From assembly GCA_945487445.1 (NCBI GenBank), contig CALYTU010000011.1, positions 1 to 24,304 of the forward strand: a DNA stretch of 24,304 nucleotides. The letters run 5' to 3'. Of the stretch, positions 1-7,193 are shown in pieces. Both the position numbers and the translations under genes were made by a program. The DNA comes from an uncultured Clostridia bacterium. Its GTDB lineage: Bacteria; Bacillota; Clostridia; Oscillospirales; Oscillospiraceae. Position 1 is the stretch's first letter, and every line of letters starts with the position of its first letter. The notes under the pieces were generated by a model. The model did not search any database, had not been told where the DNA came from, and saw nothing but the letters and a program-made list of their open reading frames with translations.

Positions 1-50
1 GATTTCTCGGCGATGAATCGCCTCGAAATGACAGGATACTGAACAGATAC
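1..50 (-). mobile_element. Copy A of 123-bp miniature inverted-repeat element (truncated by window edge)
   Basis: The first 50 bases match the half of the 123-bp element that ends in the GATACTGAACAGATAC-type terminus, and are the reverse complement of the first 50 bases of the copies at 1953 and 4562. The rest lies left of the window. If the 8-bp target duplication rule seen for the other complete copies holds, the duplicated octamer on this side is GATTGCGA (51-58). The element ends 26 nt before the start codon of the amidohydrolase gene, just upstream of its ribosome binding site. Confidence 0.85.
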
Positions 51-75
51 GATTGCGAGAGGGGAACCACAGATC

Positions 76-1407
76 ATGATGTATAAGTCAGAGGTGTATC
101 AGGAAATACGTGCCGCTGCGGCGGCTATGCAGCCGCAGCTGACGGCGATCCGGCGGGACCTGCATCGGAACCCGGAGCCGGGCTGGACGGAGCTGCGGAC
201 CTCCATGCGGATTGCGCGGGCGCTGACGGACATGGGCTGCGACGAGGTGCTGGTGGGCGAGGCGGTCTGTGACCGGGACAGCCGTTTGGGCCTTCCGGCT
301 GACGAGGTGTTGGAAGCTGCCTGGCGTCGTGCAAAGGGAACGGACCCGGTTTTTCTGCCGCAAATGCGCGGCGGCATGACGGGTGTAATCGGGATTCTCC
401 ACTGCGGCGATGGCCCCGTGGTCGGCCTGCGTTTTGACATTGATGCCCTGCCCGTCACCGAGGCCGACGATCCCGCGCACATTCCTGCGGCGGAGGGCTT
501 TCGATCAAAAATCGACGGTGTGGCTCACGCCTGCGGCCACGACGGCCACACGGCCATCGGCCTCGGGACGGCGAAGCTCCTTTGCAGGCTGCGGGATCAC
601 CTGCGCGGGACAGTCAAATTCATATTTCAGCCCGCCGAAGAGGGCGTGCGCGGGGCGAAGGCCATCGTGGAGAAAGGACATCTGGACGACGTGGACGTGC
701 TGCTCGGAGCCCATCTGGGAGGCGAGCCCGGGAGAAGGATCGACGCGGTCGGCGTCGGCCCCAACCGCACCCTTGCCACAACGAAGCTGGACGTTACGTT
801 CCGTGGAAAGGCCGCACACGCCTGTCTGGTTCCCGAGGCCGGAAACAATGCGATGCTTGCTGCGGCCACGGCTGTCCTGAATCTGCACGCCATTCCCCGT
901 TTCGGCGCGGCTCCCACCCGCGTCAACGTGGGCAGGCTGACGGCTGGCAGCGGACGGAACGTAATCTGTGACCGGGCTGTGATGGAGCTGGAGGTCCGGG
1001 GCCTGACCACCGAGGCAAACGACTATATGACGGCCTACGCAAAAAGGATCGTTCAGGCGGCCGCCGAGATGCACGGCTGCACCTGCGGGATCAGCCTCCG
1101 GGGCGAGGCCGCGGGAGATTGCAATGATTCCGACCTCTGCCAGACGGTGATGACGGTCTGCAGGGACCGTCTCGGCCTGTCAGTGGAGGAGCTGCAGGAC
1201 GAGCCCAGGGGTTACATCAGCGAGGATTATTCCCTTCTGGCCGCCCGGGTTCGCGCCCACGGCGGACGATCCTGTTACTTTAAGAACCTCACCGCCTGCA
1301 CGGCCCCGATCCACGATCCGCGCTTTGATTTTCCGGAGCGGGCGCTGGTCACGGGCGTCACCGCATTTGCAGGGCTGACGGCCGCCCTGCTGGAAGAGAA
1401 AAAATGA
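76..1407 (+). CDS. abgA: M20-family amidohydrolase, AbgA-like (p-aminobenzoyl-glutamate hydrolase subunit A type)
   Basis: A 443-residue metallo-hydrolase of peptidase family M20, subfamily D. From memory it resembles E. coli AbgA along its length, which with AbgB cleaves p-aminobenzoyl-glutamate, a folate breakdown product. Visible motifs are RRDLH near residue 26, RFDIDAL near 119, the metal-binding HACGHDGHTAIGLG at 151, the catalytic FQPAEEG near 184, ATTKLDVTF, and RVNVG plus AGSGRNV in the dimerisation/lid part. Length matches AbgA (about 436). There are tandem ATGs at 76 and 79; the purine-rich GAGAGGGG at 57-64 is a suitable ribosome binding site for either. No abgB or abgT partner is in the window; an upstream partner cannot be excluded because the gene is only 75 nt from the edge. 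The true substrate could be another N-acyl amino acid or dipeptide. Confidence 0.85.
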   Translation: MMYKSEVYQEIRAAAAAMQPQLTAIRRDLHRNPEPGWTELRTSMRIARALTDMGCDEVLVGEAVCDRDSRLGLPADEVLEAAWRRAKGTDPVFLPQMRGGMTGVIGILHCGDGPVVGLRFDIDALPVTEADDPAHIPAAEGFRSKIDGVAHACGHDGHTAIGLGTAKLLCRLRDHLRGTVKFIFQPAEEGVRGAKAIVEKGHLDDVDVLLGAHLGGEPGRRIDAVGVGPNRTLATTKLDVTFRGKAAHACLVPEAGNNAMLAAATAVLNLHAIPRFGAAPTRVNVGRLTAGSGRNVICDRAVMELEVRGLTTEANDYMTAYAKRIVQAAAEMHGCTCGISLRGEAAGDCNDSDLCQTVMTVCRDRLGLSVEELQDEPRGYISEDYSLLAARVRAHGGRSCYFKNLTACTAPIHDPRFDFPERALVTGVTAFAGLTAALLEEKK

Positions 1408-1517
1408 AAGCATGAAAAATTTGCCCGACACAAAGATTCTTTCATTCGTCTGGCTTCGGGTCTCTCATACTGTCATTTCATAACAGGTTCAGAATTGCGT
1501 GAACTTCGAAATACTGA

Positions 1518-1552
1518 ACAGGAAGCACTCGCGAGAGCGGGTGCTTCCTGTT
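1518..1552. terminator. Strong hairpin between convergent genes, candidate bidirectional terminator
   Basis: AACAGGAAGCACTCGC (1518-1533) pairs with GCGGGTGCTTCCTGTT (1537-1552) with one mismatch and a tiny loop. It sits between the amidohydrolase gene (ends 1407, plus strand) and the XRE gene (ends 1562, minus strand), where a shared terminator is expected. Neither strand shows a good U-tract after the stem, so termination is inferred from position and stem strength. Confidence 0.55.
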
Positions 1553-1561
1553 GTAAAACGC

Positions 1562-1876
1562 TTATTTGGCAGCCAAATCTTCTACAATGGCAGTCACATG
1601 CTCCAGCTGCCGGTTATTCAGTCGGCGCAGAAGGGCGCAGAGTGCGGTTCGTTTGGCCGGGTCAGAATCCTCCAGGTCGAAAAACTCTGACGGGGTGACG
1701 CCCAGGTATTCACAGATATACAGAAAACCCGTCAGGGAAGGCCGTGCTTTGCCGGTTTCGATGTTATTGATATAGCCGGGGTTTTGACCCAGCGACAGGC
1801 TCATATCCCGGGCAGAAACTCCCTTCTTCGCGCGTAGCTTTGCCAAACGCAGGGCAACATCTTTTTCTTCCATCAT
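1562..1876 (-). CDS. Small XRE-family helix-turn-helix regulator
   Basis: A 104-residue protein with one N-terminal helix-turn-helix of the Cro/C1 type: LRLAKLRAKKGVSARDMSLS then LGQNPGYINNIETGKARPSL and an FLYICEYLGVTPSEFFD-type end helix. The remaining 35 residues have no recognised domain and probably mediate dimerisation. A longer frame to 1918 is open, but the AAGAGGTGG ribosome binding site at 1892-1884 (minus strand) points to the ATG at 1876 or the adjoining ATG at 1873. The targets are unknown. It is the only minus-strand gene in the window, it faces a miniature-element copy on its upstream side, and it converges with the amidohydrolase gene. It is probably a cytoplasmic repressor of its own region; that role is inference. 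Confidence 0.85.
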   Translation of the reverse strand: MMEEKDVALRLAKLRAKKGVSARDMSLSLGQNPGYINNIETGKARPSLTGFLYICEYLGVTPSEFFDLEDSDPAKRTALCALLRRLNNRQLEHVTAIVEDLAAK

Positions 1877-1952
1877 GGGTAAACCACCTCTTATTATATT
1901 GTACCCCAGGACAGTCAAAAAATGGTTGCTTCAAACCCTTATATTATAAATT

Positions 1953-2075
1953 GTATCTGTTCAGTATCCTGTCATTTCGAGGCGATTCATCGCCGAGAAA
2001 TCCGTATTATCTACGCAAAAAGGAACGGATTTCTCACTTCGTTCGAAATGACAGATGGGGCTACTGAATAGATAC
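1953..2075 (+). mobile_element. Copy B of 123-bp miniature inverted-repeat element, complete with target duplication
   Basis: Complete copy. The left end GTATCTGTTCAGTA and right end TACTGAATAGATAC are inverted repeats with one mismatch. Inside, TGTCATTTCGA pairs with TCGAAATGACA and GAGAAATCCGT with ACGGATTTCTC, so one strand folds into a long stem with a loop near TATTATCTACGCAAAAAGG. It is bounded by the perfect octamer TATAAATT at 1945-1952 and 2076-2083, the expected trace of transposition. There is no coding capacity. Open frames across it are artefacts of the repeat. Confidence 0.93.
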
Positions 2076-2163
2076 TATAAATTTTGTTGGATATAAAATA
2101 ACTGCTTTACAGGACGGCATGATTGTCGAAAAAAATTTTTTTCTATGCTTTTTCGGAGAATTG

Positions 2164-2172
2164 TGATATAAT
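2164..2172 (+). promoter_or_regulatory. Candidate extended -10 promoter (TGATATAAT)
   Basis: TGATATAAT has the perfect hexamer TATAAT with an upstream TG, the extended -10 pattern that can work without a good -35. No convincing TTGACA-like hexamer lies 16-18 bases upstream. It points toward the permease gene, whose start is about 410 nt downstream. Confidence 0.45.
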
Positions 2173-2396
2173 GGGCCACGGTTGTCGAATGCCTGCCCCT
2201 CGGGGGCCGGAGAAAGGTCCGCGGTGCGGTTTCGGAGCAAACCAATTTTTGGGTATCGGTTTCTCTCAACAAAACGCTGTAGGGCGGTGCCGCCAAAAGG
2301 CATGGCATATTGTTCCGAACGCAGCGCTTCACGATGATTCGCAGCAGCCCACCGCGTTTCAGATCGTGACCGCGCTGGATCTGCCTGCGGCAAATA

Positions 2397-2437
2397 GTCC
2401 GCCGCGGCGGACCGGGCGCTCACTGAGCGCCTCTACG
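2397..2437. repeat. Palindromic hairpin modules with CTAC tag
   Basis: Two abutting hairpins: a perfect 16-bp palindrome, then GGCGCTCACTGAGCGCC followed by TCTACGGG. The second is nearly the same as the module at 15271-15293 and belongs to the scattered tagged-hairpin population of this window. Confidence 0.6.
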
Positions 2438-2581
2438 GGAAGTGGGAAACGCTTCTGCCCCGGGTTGTCGCCTTCCTCAAATGCAAAGCTGACGCAACCC
2501 TTAACCAGAACCGTTTTTTGTTTTCCCGACGCGGACGCTTCGGGCTGACAGAGCCGACATCTATTTCCAGGAAAGCGACCG

Positions 2582-3733
2582 GTGCGGAATACCATGAAAA
2601 AGATCCTGCGATTTCTGAAAAAGGAACTGATGCTGACCCTGTCGCTGCTTGCAGCGGCGTTCGCTCTGATTCTGACGCCGCCGACGGCGCGGCTTTGGGC
2701 AGACATTGACTGGCGGACCCTCGGGACCCTGCTGATGATGCTCTGCGTGCTGGAAGGCTTTAAGCAGGAGAACGTCCTGCGGCCGCTGGTTCGACTGGCA
2801 GGCGGGCTGCGGCGGATGACCGGACTTTCGCTGTTTCTGATCTTCGGGGTATTTTTCACTTCCATGTTCGTCACAAACGACGTGTCGCTGATTATTTTCG
2901 TTCCCCTGACCATTCTGCTGTTTCGCAGCGGGGGCAAGGAGAAATACATTTTGCCCGTAATCTCCATGGAGAACATTGCGGCCATCCGGGGCAGTCTGCT
3001 GATGCCCTTCGGAAGCCCGCAGAACCTCTTCCTCTATGGGCAGTCTGGCGTAAGCGCCGGACATTTCATGCTCCACATGCTGCCCCTTTGCGTCATGTCC
3101 GGGGTGCTGTTGGTGGGCTTTGTCTTCTTCCTCTACCGGAAGAATCCCCGCGAGGAGATTGCCGCTGCCGGGGCCGAGACACCGTGGGACCCGGCCCGGA
3201 AGCGTCAGCGGATCACCTACGCCCTGCTGTTTATTCTGGTCCTCGGCGTCATCGTCACCCGGACAGACCGGTGGTACATCGCCGTGGGCGTGGTGCTGAG
3301 CGTCATCCTGATCGTGGACCGGAGGCTCTTTGCGAAGGTGGACTATGTTCTGCTGCTGACCTTCTTTTGCTTTTTCGTCTTCTCCTCCTCCATCGCGGCA
3401 AACGCCAGGATCGCGGAGGTGCTCAAGCGTGCCGTGGCAGGCAGAGAATACTGGTGGGCCATCGGCCTGAGCCAGCTCATCTCCAACGTTCCTGCCTCTA
3501 TCGTTCTGTATCCGTTCACGGAAAATTTTTCCGGTCTGATCTACGGGGCCGACACTGCCGGCCTCTGCTCCCTGATCGGCTCCCTGGCGTCGGTCATCAA
3601 CTACCGCATCTATGTCCGGGAATACCCCGGGCAGGGGGGCAAATTCATCAAGACCTTTACCCTGGTGAGCTGGGCCTTCTTTCTGATCGTAGTGATCCCG
3701 GGCCTGCTTCTGTCTGACTGGCCTTTCTTCTAA
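2582..3733 (+). CDS. Ion-transporter-superfamily permease (SLC13/ArsB/CitMHS-like)
   Basis: A 383-residue integral membrane protein with roughly ten hydrophobic segments, beginning with a Lys-rich cytoplasmic N-terminus and TM1 near LMLTLSLLAAAFALIL. Features shared with the ArsB/NhaD/SLC13/CitMHS anion transporters are a TNDVSLIIFVPL segment (near residue 100), MPFGSPQNLFLYG (near 140), which corresponds to the G-N-P-Q-N loop of ArsB-type proteins, and ISNVPASIVLYPF (near 300), the S-N-x-P-A hairpin of the second repeat. The substrate, perhaps a dicarboxylate, citrate or another oxyanion, cannot be named from sequence. The chosen start is GTG at 2582, 7-8 nt after AGGAAAG (2568-2574). The ATG at 2594 would lie too far from it. 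Length is slightly below the usual 400-430 residues. An FNT-like gene follows 64 nt later and may be co-transcribed. Confidence 0.8.
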   Translation: MRNTMKKILRFLKKELMLTLSLLAAAFALILTPPTARLWADIDWRTLGTLLMMLCVLEGFKQENVLRPLVRLAGGLRRMTGLSLFLIFGVFFTSMFVTNDVSLIIFVPLTILLFRSGGKEKYILPVISMENIAAIRGSLLMPFGSPQNLFLYGQSGVSAGHFMLHMLPLCVMSGVLLVGFVFFLYRKNPREEIAAAGAETPWDPARKRQRITYALLFILVLGVIVTRTDRWYIAVGVVLSVILIVDRRLFAKVDYVLLLTFFCFFVFSSSIAANARIAEVLKRAVAGREYWWAIGLSQLISNVPASIVLYPFTENFSGLIYGADTAGLCSLIGSLASVINYRIYVREYPGQGGKFIKTFTLVSWAFFLIVVIPGLLLSDWPFF

Positions 3734-3797
3734 CAACAGCTGAATGCGTACTTCCCACCAAAGTTGTATTTGGTAATAAAAAAGTAGGAGGATACAT

Positions 3798-4376
3798 ATG
3801 AACAAAACAGCTGAACTGATCCGAAAGAGCGTCGGCGCGGCGCTCCTGATCGCCCTTGGGGACTGCGCCCTGCTGAAGCTGGGCCAGCCGTTGGGTCCCT
3901 TCCTGTTTGCCCTCGGTCTGCTGGGCGTCTGCTACATGGGGCAAAACCTGTTCACCGGCAAGTGCGGCTTCCTGTTTGCGGACCATATACCGCTGGGGGA
4001 TCTGCTGCTGATCCTGGTGGGGAACCTGGCGGCCGGCTGGGTCTTCGGCTGGATCATCTCCGTGGCGGACCCGAGCCTCATGGCCCCGGCGGCAGAGAAG
4101 GCGGCGGCCTGGGAGTTCTCCCTCCCCTTCTTCGTGCGGGCCTGTCTGTGCGGCGTGGTGATGTATGTGGCTGTGCTGCTCTATCGGAAGGGGACGCCTC
4201 TGGGAATTCTTTTCGGCATTCCCCTTTTCATCTTCTGCGGCTTCCAGCACTGCATTGCCAATGTGATCACGCTGGGCGTGGCGCGGGCCTGGGATTGGTC
4301 TCTGCCCCTGGCCGTGGTTGGTAACTTTGCCGGCTCTCTTGTGACCTGGTGGATCAGCCGGGATCGGAAGGCATAA
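3798..4376 (+). CDS. Compact FNT-like (formate/nitrite transporter superfamily) membrane protein
   Basis: A 192-residue protein with six predicted membrane helices, near residues 11-28, 32-52, 66-88, 110-130, 138-160 and 168-185. It keeps signatures of the formate/nitrite transporter fold: GQNLFTGKCGFL after the second helix (compare E-L-F-T-G in FNT proteins), GFQHCIANV in the fifth helix with the family's central pore histidine, and GNFAGSLV in the last helix. These pentameric channels move small monovalent anions such as formate, nitrite or hydrosulfide with proton coupling. Typical members have 260-280 residues, so this is a trimmed version with short loops and termini. AGGAGG sits at 3786-3791, 6 nt before the ATG. 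The upstream permease ends 64 nt earlier, suggesting one transcription unit. The anion moved is not identifiable. Confidence 0.72.
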   Translation: MNKTAELIRKSVGAALLIALGDCALLKLGQPLGPFLFALGLLGVCYMGQNLFTGKCGFLFADHIPLGDLLLILVGNLAAGWVFGWIISVADPSLMAPAAEKAAAWEFSLPFFVRACLCGVVMYVAVLLYRKGTPLGILFGIPLFIFCGFQHCIANVITLGVARAWDWSLPLAVVGNFAGSLVTWWISRDRKA

Positions 4377-4430
4377 CTGCATGCAAACGGCAGCGCCCCG
4401 GGAATCGGATCCGGCGCGCTCACAGAGCAA

Positions 4431-4454
4431 CGGCGGCCGGGCTCCCGGCCGCCG
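4431..4454. repeat. GC-rich perfect hairpin after the FNT-like gene, possible terminator
   Basis: CGGCGGCCGGG and CCCGGCCGCCG form a perfect 11-bp stem with a 2-base spacer, 55 nt after the FNT-like stop codon. There is no U-run directly after it (CCATTTCC follows), so intrinsic termination is only possible. It also fits the population of short GC-rich palindromes scattered through intergenic DNA here. Confidence 0.5.
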
Positions 4455-4482
4455 CCATTTCCGCCCGGGAGTTCCCTGCTGC

Positions 4483-4508
4483 GGCGGCCTGAGGTCAGGC
4501 CGCCCTAC
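4483..4508. repeat. Palindromic hairpin module with CCCTAC tag
   Basis: GGCGGCCTG (4483-4491) pairs perfectly with CAGGCCGCC (4496-4504), immediately followed by CTAC. It has the same layout as modules at 2415, 14988 and 15271, but different arms. Confidence 0.6.
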
Positions 4509-4561
4509 GCATGAAAAGCGGATGGAAGTCGATCACCGGAAATGGTTTTATTAGATAATAG

Positions 4562-4684
4562 GTATCTGTTCAGTATCCTGTCATTTCGAGGCGATTCATC
4601 GCCGAGAAATCCGTATTATCTACGCAAATAGGAACGGATTTCTCACTTCGTTCGAAATGACAGATGGGGCTACTGAATAGATAC
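4562..4684 (+). mobile_element. Copy C of 123-bp miniature inverted-repeat element, complete with target duplication
   Basis: Same length and orientation as copy B; by eye it differs at a single base in the loop (CAAATAGG instead of CAAAAAGG). It is flanked by the perfect octamer GATAATAG at 4554-4561 and 4685-4692. The same terminal and internal inverted repeats are present. It lies between the FNT-like gene and recJ and has no coding capacity. Confidence 0.93.
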
Positions 4685-4809
4685 GATAATAGGATCAAGG
4701 GGCACATGGTTTACAACTTTTCAGCCTCGGCTGGCGCGTGGCCTTGCAAAATGGTTCATTTGCCTTATCGTACCCGTCTGACGGACAGGGTGCGTTTTCT
4801 TTTGCACGC

Positions 4810-4920
4810 GTATCTGTTCCGCAGCCTGTTCTTTCGGCGCATTGATCGCCGAAAAAATCATTCTTACCCGAAAAGAGGACGGATTACTCACTCCGGTCGA
4901 ACTGACGGGGGGCCGGAACA
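4810..4920 (+). mobile_element. Decayed relative of the miniature element
   Basis: The left end GTATCTGTTC matches the element terminus. The order CCTGT, TTTCGG, GATCGCCGA, ACGGATTACTCAC, GGTCGAACTGAC, GGGG then tracks the complete copies with many substitutions. The central segment CCGAAAAGAGGACGGAT is closer to the copy at 10879-10976 than to copies B, C and F, suggesting a separate, older subfamily. No flanking octamer was detected. Confidence 0.7.
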
Positions 4921-4970
4921 CTCTGTCTTCCATGACGCGCCTGCCTGCCCGGAAGCCTGCAAAAAAACTG

Positions 4971-4999
4971 TTGTGAATTCCACATCCAGGTGTTATAAT
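4971..4999 (+). promoter_or_regulatory. Promoter of recJ
   Basis: TTGTGA (4971-4976), a 17-base spacer and TATAAT (4994-4999) form a near-consensus housekeeping sigma promoter. Transcription should begin near 5006, only about 14 nt before the first possible recJ start codon. The downstream genes rel, dtd and the hydrolase may share this transcript. Confidence 0.75.
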
Positions 5000-5019
5000 G
5001 AAAAGAAAAAAACATATGG

Positions 5020-7104
5020 ATGTGGATTTGCGTGAAGTTTGGAGCCTGGAATGTATCGTCCTTCGATGCGGCGCAGGTGCGGGAGCTGGAGCAGGCGGGC
5101 TACGGAGCCCTCTGCGCCCGGATTCTCTCTGCGCGGGGCTATGGGGACGCGGCGTCAGCGCGGGAATATCTCCGCGCTGACGCGCCGCTCAATTCTCCGT
5201 TCGACATGAAGGACATGAAAACCGCCGCGGACCGGGTGCGTCTGGCCGTGGCGCGCAAGGAACATATCGCTGTCTTCGGCGACTACGATGTGGACGGTAT
5301 CACTTCGACGGCCCTGCTGACGGAATTTCTCAGGGGCATGGGCGCACGAGTTACAAGTTATATCCCCGCGCGGCTGGAGGAGGGCTACGGGCTCAATGAG
5401 CTCGCCATTCGTTGGCTTTATAAGCAGCAGGTGAACCTGATTGTCACGGTGGACTGCGGCATCACCGCCAACGACGAGGCAGAGCTCTGCCGCAGGCTGG
5501 GCATGGATCTGGTCATCACCGATCATCACGAGTGCAAGGCCGAGCTGCCGGAGGCCGTGGCCGTGGTGGACCCCCACAGGCCGGACTGTTCCTACCCCCA
5601 CACGGATCTCTCCGGCGTGGGCATTGCCTTCCAACTGGCCGCCGCCATCTCCGGCGATCAGGCCGGGCTGTTGGAGCGATTCGCGGATCTGCTCTGTCTG
5701 GGACTGGTGGCGGACGTCATGCCCCTGCGCGGAGAGGTGCGGACCATGGTGGTCAAGGGCCTGAGCGCGCTGGCCAGGCCTGCCCGACCCGGCATTGCCG
5801 CCCTGATGGACGAATGCGGCTGCGCGGGCGGTCCCGTCACCACCTCTACCGTTGGTTATCTGCTGGCCCCGCGGATTAACGCCGCCGGACGGATGGGGCA
5901 GGTGGAGCAGGCTTTGGAGCTGTTCATGACCCGGGTTCCCGCCCGGGCCAGGGCGCTGGCCGAGAGCCTGTGTCGGCTCAACCGGGAGCGTCAGAAGGTG
6001 GAGGCCGGAATCTATCAGCAGGCAGTGGCGATGCTGGGACCGGACGCCCACCCCAGCGCCATCGTTCTGTCCGGGGAGACCTGGCATCAGGGCGTGGTTG
6101 GCATCGTGGCTTCCCGGCTTTCCGAGGAGTACAACTGCCCCGCCTTTTTGATCTGCATGGACCGGGATCGCGGCAAGGCCTCATCCCGGAGCTATGGCGG
6201 CTTCAATCTTTTCGCCGCCCTGACGGAGCTCTCGGGACTTTTGGAGAGCTTCGGCGGTCATGAGCTGGCTGCCGGATTTACCATCAGCCGGGAGAATATT
6301 CCCGCCTTCCGCCGTGCCGTCACGGCCCTGGCCGAGGATTTCCGGGCCTCGGGTCAGGCAGACGCCGCCCTTTCCGTGGACTGCGCCGTGGATCCCGCCC
6401 TGCTGACGCTGGAGAATATCCAGACCCTGAGCCAGCTGGAGCCCTGCGGCACCGGCTGCCCCATCCCCGTGCTCTGTGTCGAGGACGCCATAATTACCCA
6501 GCTCTCCGAGGTGGGCGGCGGAAAGCATCTGCGTCTGGGTCTTCGGTGTAAAAACGGCCAGACACTGGCCGCCATTTTCTTTTCCCAGACCGCCCTGCAC
6601 GCGGGTGTGGCTTTGGGCGACGCGGTGGACGTGGCCTTCACGCCCCAGATCAACGAGTTCCGGGGCAGCCGCACGGTTCAGCTCAATGTGGTGGATCTGC
6701 GCCTGAGCCGATCTCTGCGCGAAGAGGCAGCCGACGAGCGGGACCTCTATCGGCGCTTTACCCGCAATGAGCTTCTGGCCCCCGCCGATGCGGCCCGGCT
6801 TCTGCCCACGCGGGGCGAGTTCGTGGCAGTCTGGCGCTATCTGATTGCCAACAGCCAGGAATCCCGGCTGCAGGAGAATTTTTCCTGTATGAGCCGCAAG
6901 ATCGCCCGAACCGCTGCCGAAACGCTGACCCTGGGCAAGACGCGGATCTGTCTGGACGTCTTTGCCGAGCAGGGTCTGATCGAACTTCGGGCCTGCGGCC
7001 GCTGCTATCAGATCAGGATCACCACCGACGGGCAAAAGGTGGACCTGGACGCCAGCCCGATCGTCATGCGGCTGCGGGCAGCCAGGAGCGGAGTTTGCCC
7101 GTAG
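5020..7104 (+). CDS. recJ: Single-stranded-DNA-specific exonuclease RecJ
   Basis: RecJ is a 5'-3' exonuclease on single-stranded DNA acting in recombinational and mismatch repair. The 694-residue product shows the DHH phosphoesterase motifs: GDYDVDGITSTALL (near residue 86), VTVDCGIT (142), TDHHE (near 166), PHRPDCSYPHTDLSG, then the DHHA1 part with APRINAAGRMG and GGHELAAGFTI (near 413), followed by an OB-like region and a C-terminal extension, all in the usual RecJ order. The start is uncertain. ATG 5020 lacks a clear ribosome binding site and the in-frame GTG at 5032 (MKFGAWNV...) gives a more typical RecJ N-terminus; both are very close to the predicted transcription start. It is followed at 90 nt by rel, a linkage common in Bacillota. 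Confidence 0.95.
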   Translation: MWICVKFGAWNVSSFDAAQVRELEQAGYGALCARILSARGYGDAASAREYLRADAPLNSPFDMKDMKTAADRVRLAVARKEHIAVFGDYDVDGITSTALLTEFLRGMGARVTSYIPARLEEGYGLNELAIRWLYKQQVNLIVTVDCGITANDEAELCRRLGMDLVITDHHECKAELPEAVAVVDPHRPDCSYPHTDLSGVGIAFQLAAAISGDQAGLLERFADLLCLGLVADVMPLRGEVRTMVVKGLSALARPARPGIAALMDECGCAGGPVTTSTVGYLLAPRINAAGRMGQVEQALELFMTRVPARARALAESLCRLNRERQKVEAGIYQQAVAMLGPDAHPSAIVLSGETWHQGVVGIVASRLSEEYNCPAFLICMDRDRGKASSRSYGGFNLFAALTELSGLLESFGGHELAAGFTISRENIPAFRRAVTALAEDFRASGQADAALSVDCAVDPALLTLENIQTLSQLEPCGTGCPIPVLCVEDAIITQLSEVGGGKHLRLGLRCKNGQTLAAIFFSQTALHAGVALGDAVDVAFTPQINEFRGSRTVQLNVVDLRLSRSLREEAADERDLYRRFTRNELLAPADAARLLPTRGEFVAVWRYLIANSQESRLQENFSCMSRKIARTAAETLTLGKTRICLDVFAEQGLIELRACGRCYQIRITTDGQKVDLDASPIVMRLRAARSGVCP

Positions 7105-7193
7105 GGCGGCCTGGCCCCGATCCACTGTCCCCCGCTTGCAGATCATTCAGCGTGGCTGCAATTTATTTGAACTCAGAAAGGTGGCCGCCGACG

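Larger units (their letters stand above)
2076..2581. other. 506-nt gene-free region: target duplication, candidate promoter, long possible leader with hairpins
   Basis: After the octamer duplication come a T-rich stretch and an extended -10 sequence near 2164-2172, then about 410 nt without a convincing gene before the permease start. Visible structure: GTAGGGCGGTGCCGCC (2279-2294), the perfect palindrome GTCCGCCGCGGCGGAC (2397-2412), the hairpin GGCGCTCACTGAGCGCC (2415-2431) followed by TCTACGGG, and a GGGTTG...CAACCC pairing around 2463-2501. Open frames on both strands here lack ribosome binding sites and protein-like composition. I read the region as an untranslated leader plus repeat debris. 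Confidence 0.55.
4377..5019. other. 643-nt gene-free region rich in repeats
   Basis: No supportable gene. In order it contains a GC-rich hairpin (4431-4454), a second tagged hairpin (4483-4508), the 8-bp target duplication and complete miniature element copy C (4554-4692), a stretch with nothing recognisable (4693-4809), a decayed element copy (4810-4920), and the recJ promoter (4971-4999). Confidence 0.7.

Noticed and set aside
1893..1898. Minus-strand TATAAT in front of the small XRE gene
   Set aside because: It abuts the AAGAGGTGG ribosome binding site, so a transcript from it would begin inside that site; no well-spaced -35 was found either.
1840..2067. Small open frames crossing element copies (also near 10038-10250 and 12428-13081)
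   Set aside because: Their translations (SFRGDSSPRN, HFVRNDR and similar) are reading frames of the miniature element itself and recur wherever a copy occurs; they are not genes.
2123..2548. 141-codon frame upstream of the permease
   Set aside because: Its start has no ribosome binding site and lies upstream of the predicted transcription start, the composition is not protein-like, and it runs through palindromic repeats.
2561..3805. Long minus-strand open frame opposite the permease gene
   Set aside because: It is the antisense shadow of a membrane protein gene. The translation is Gln/His/Gly-rich with no domain or ribosome binding site, while the plus strand has clear permease motifs.
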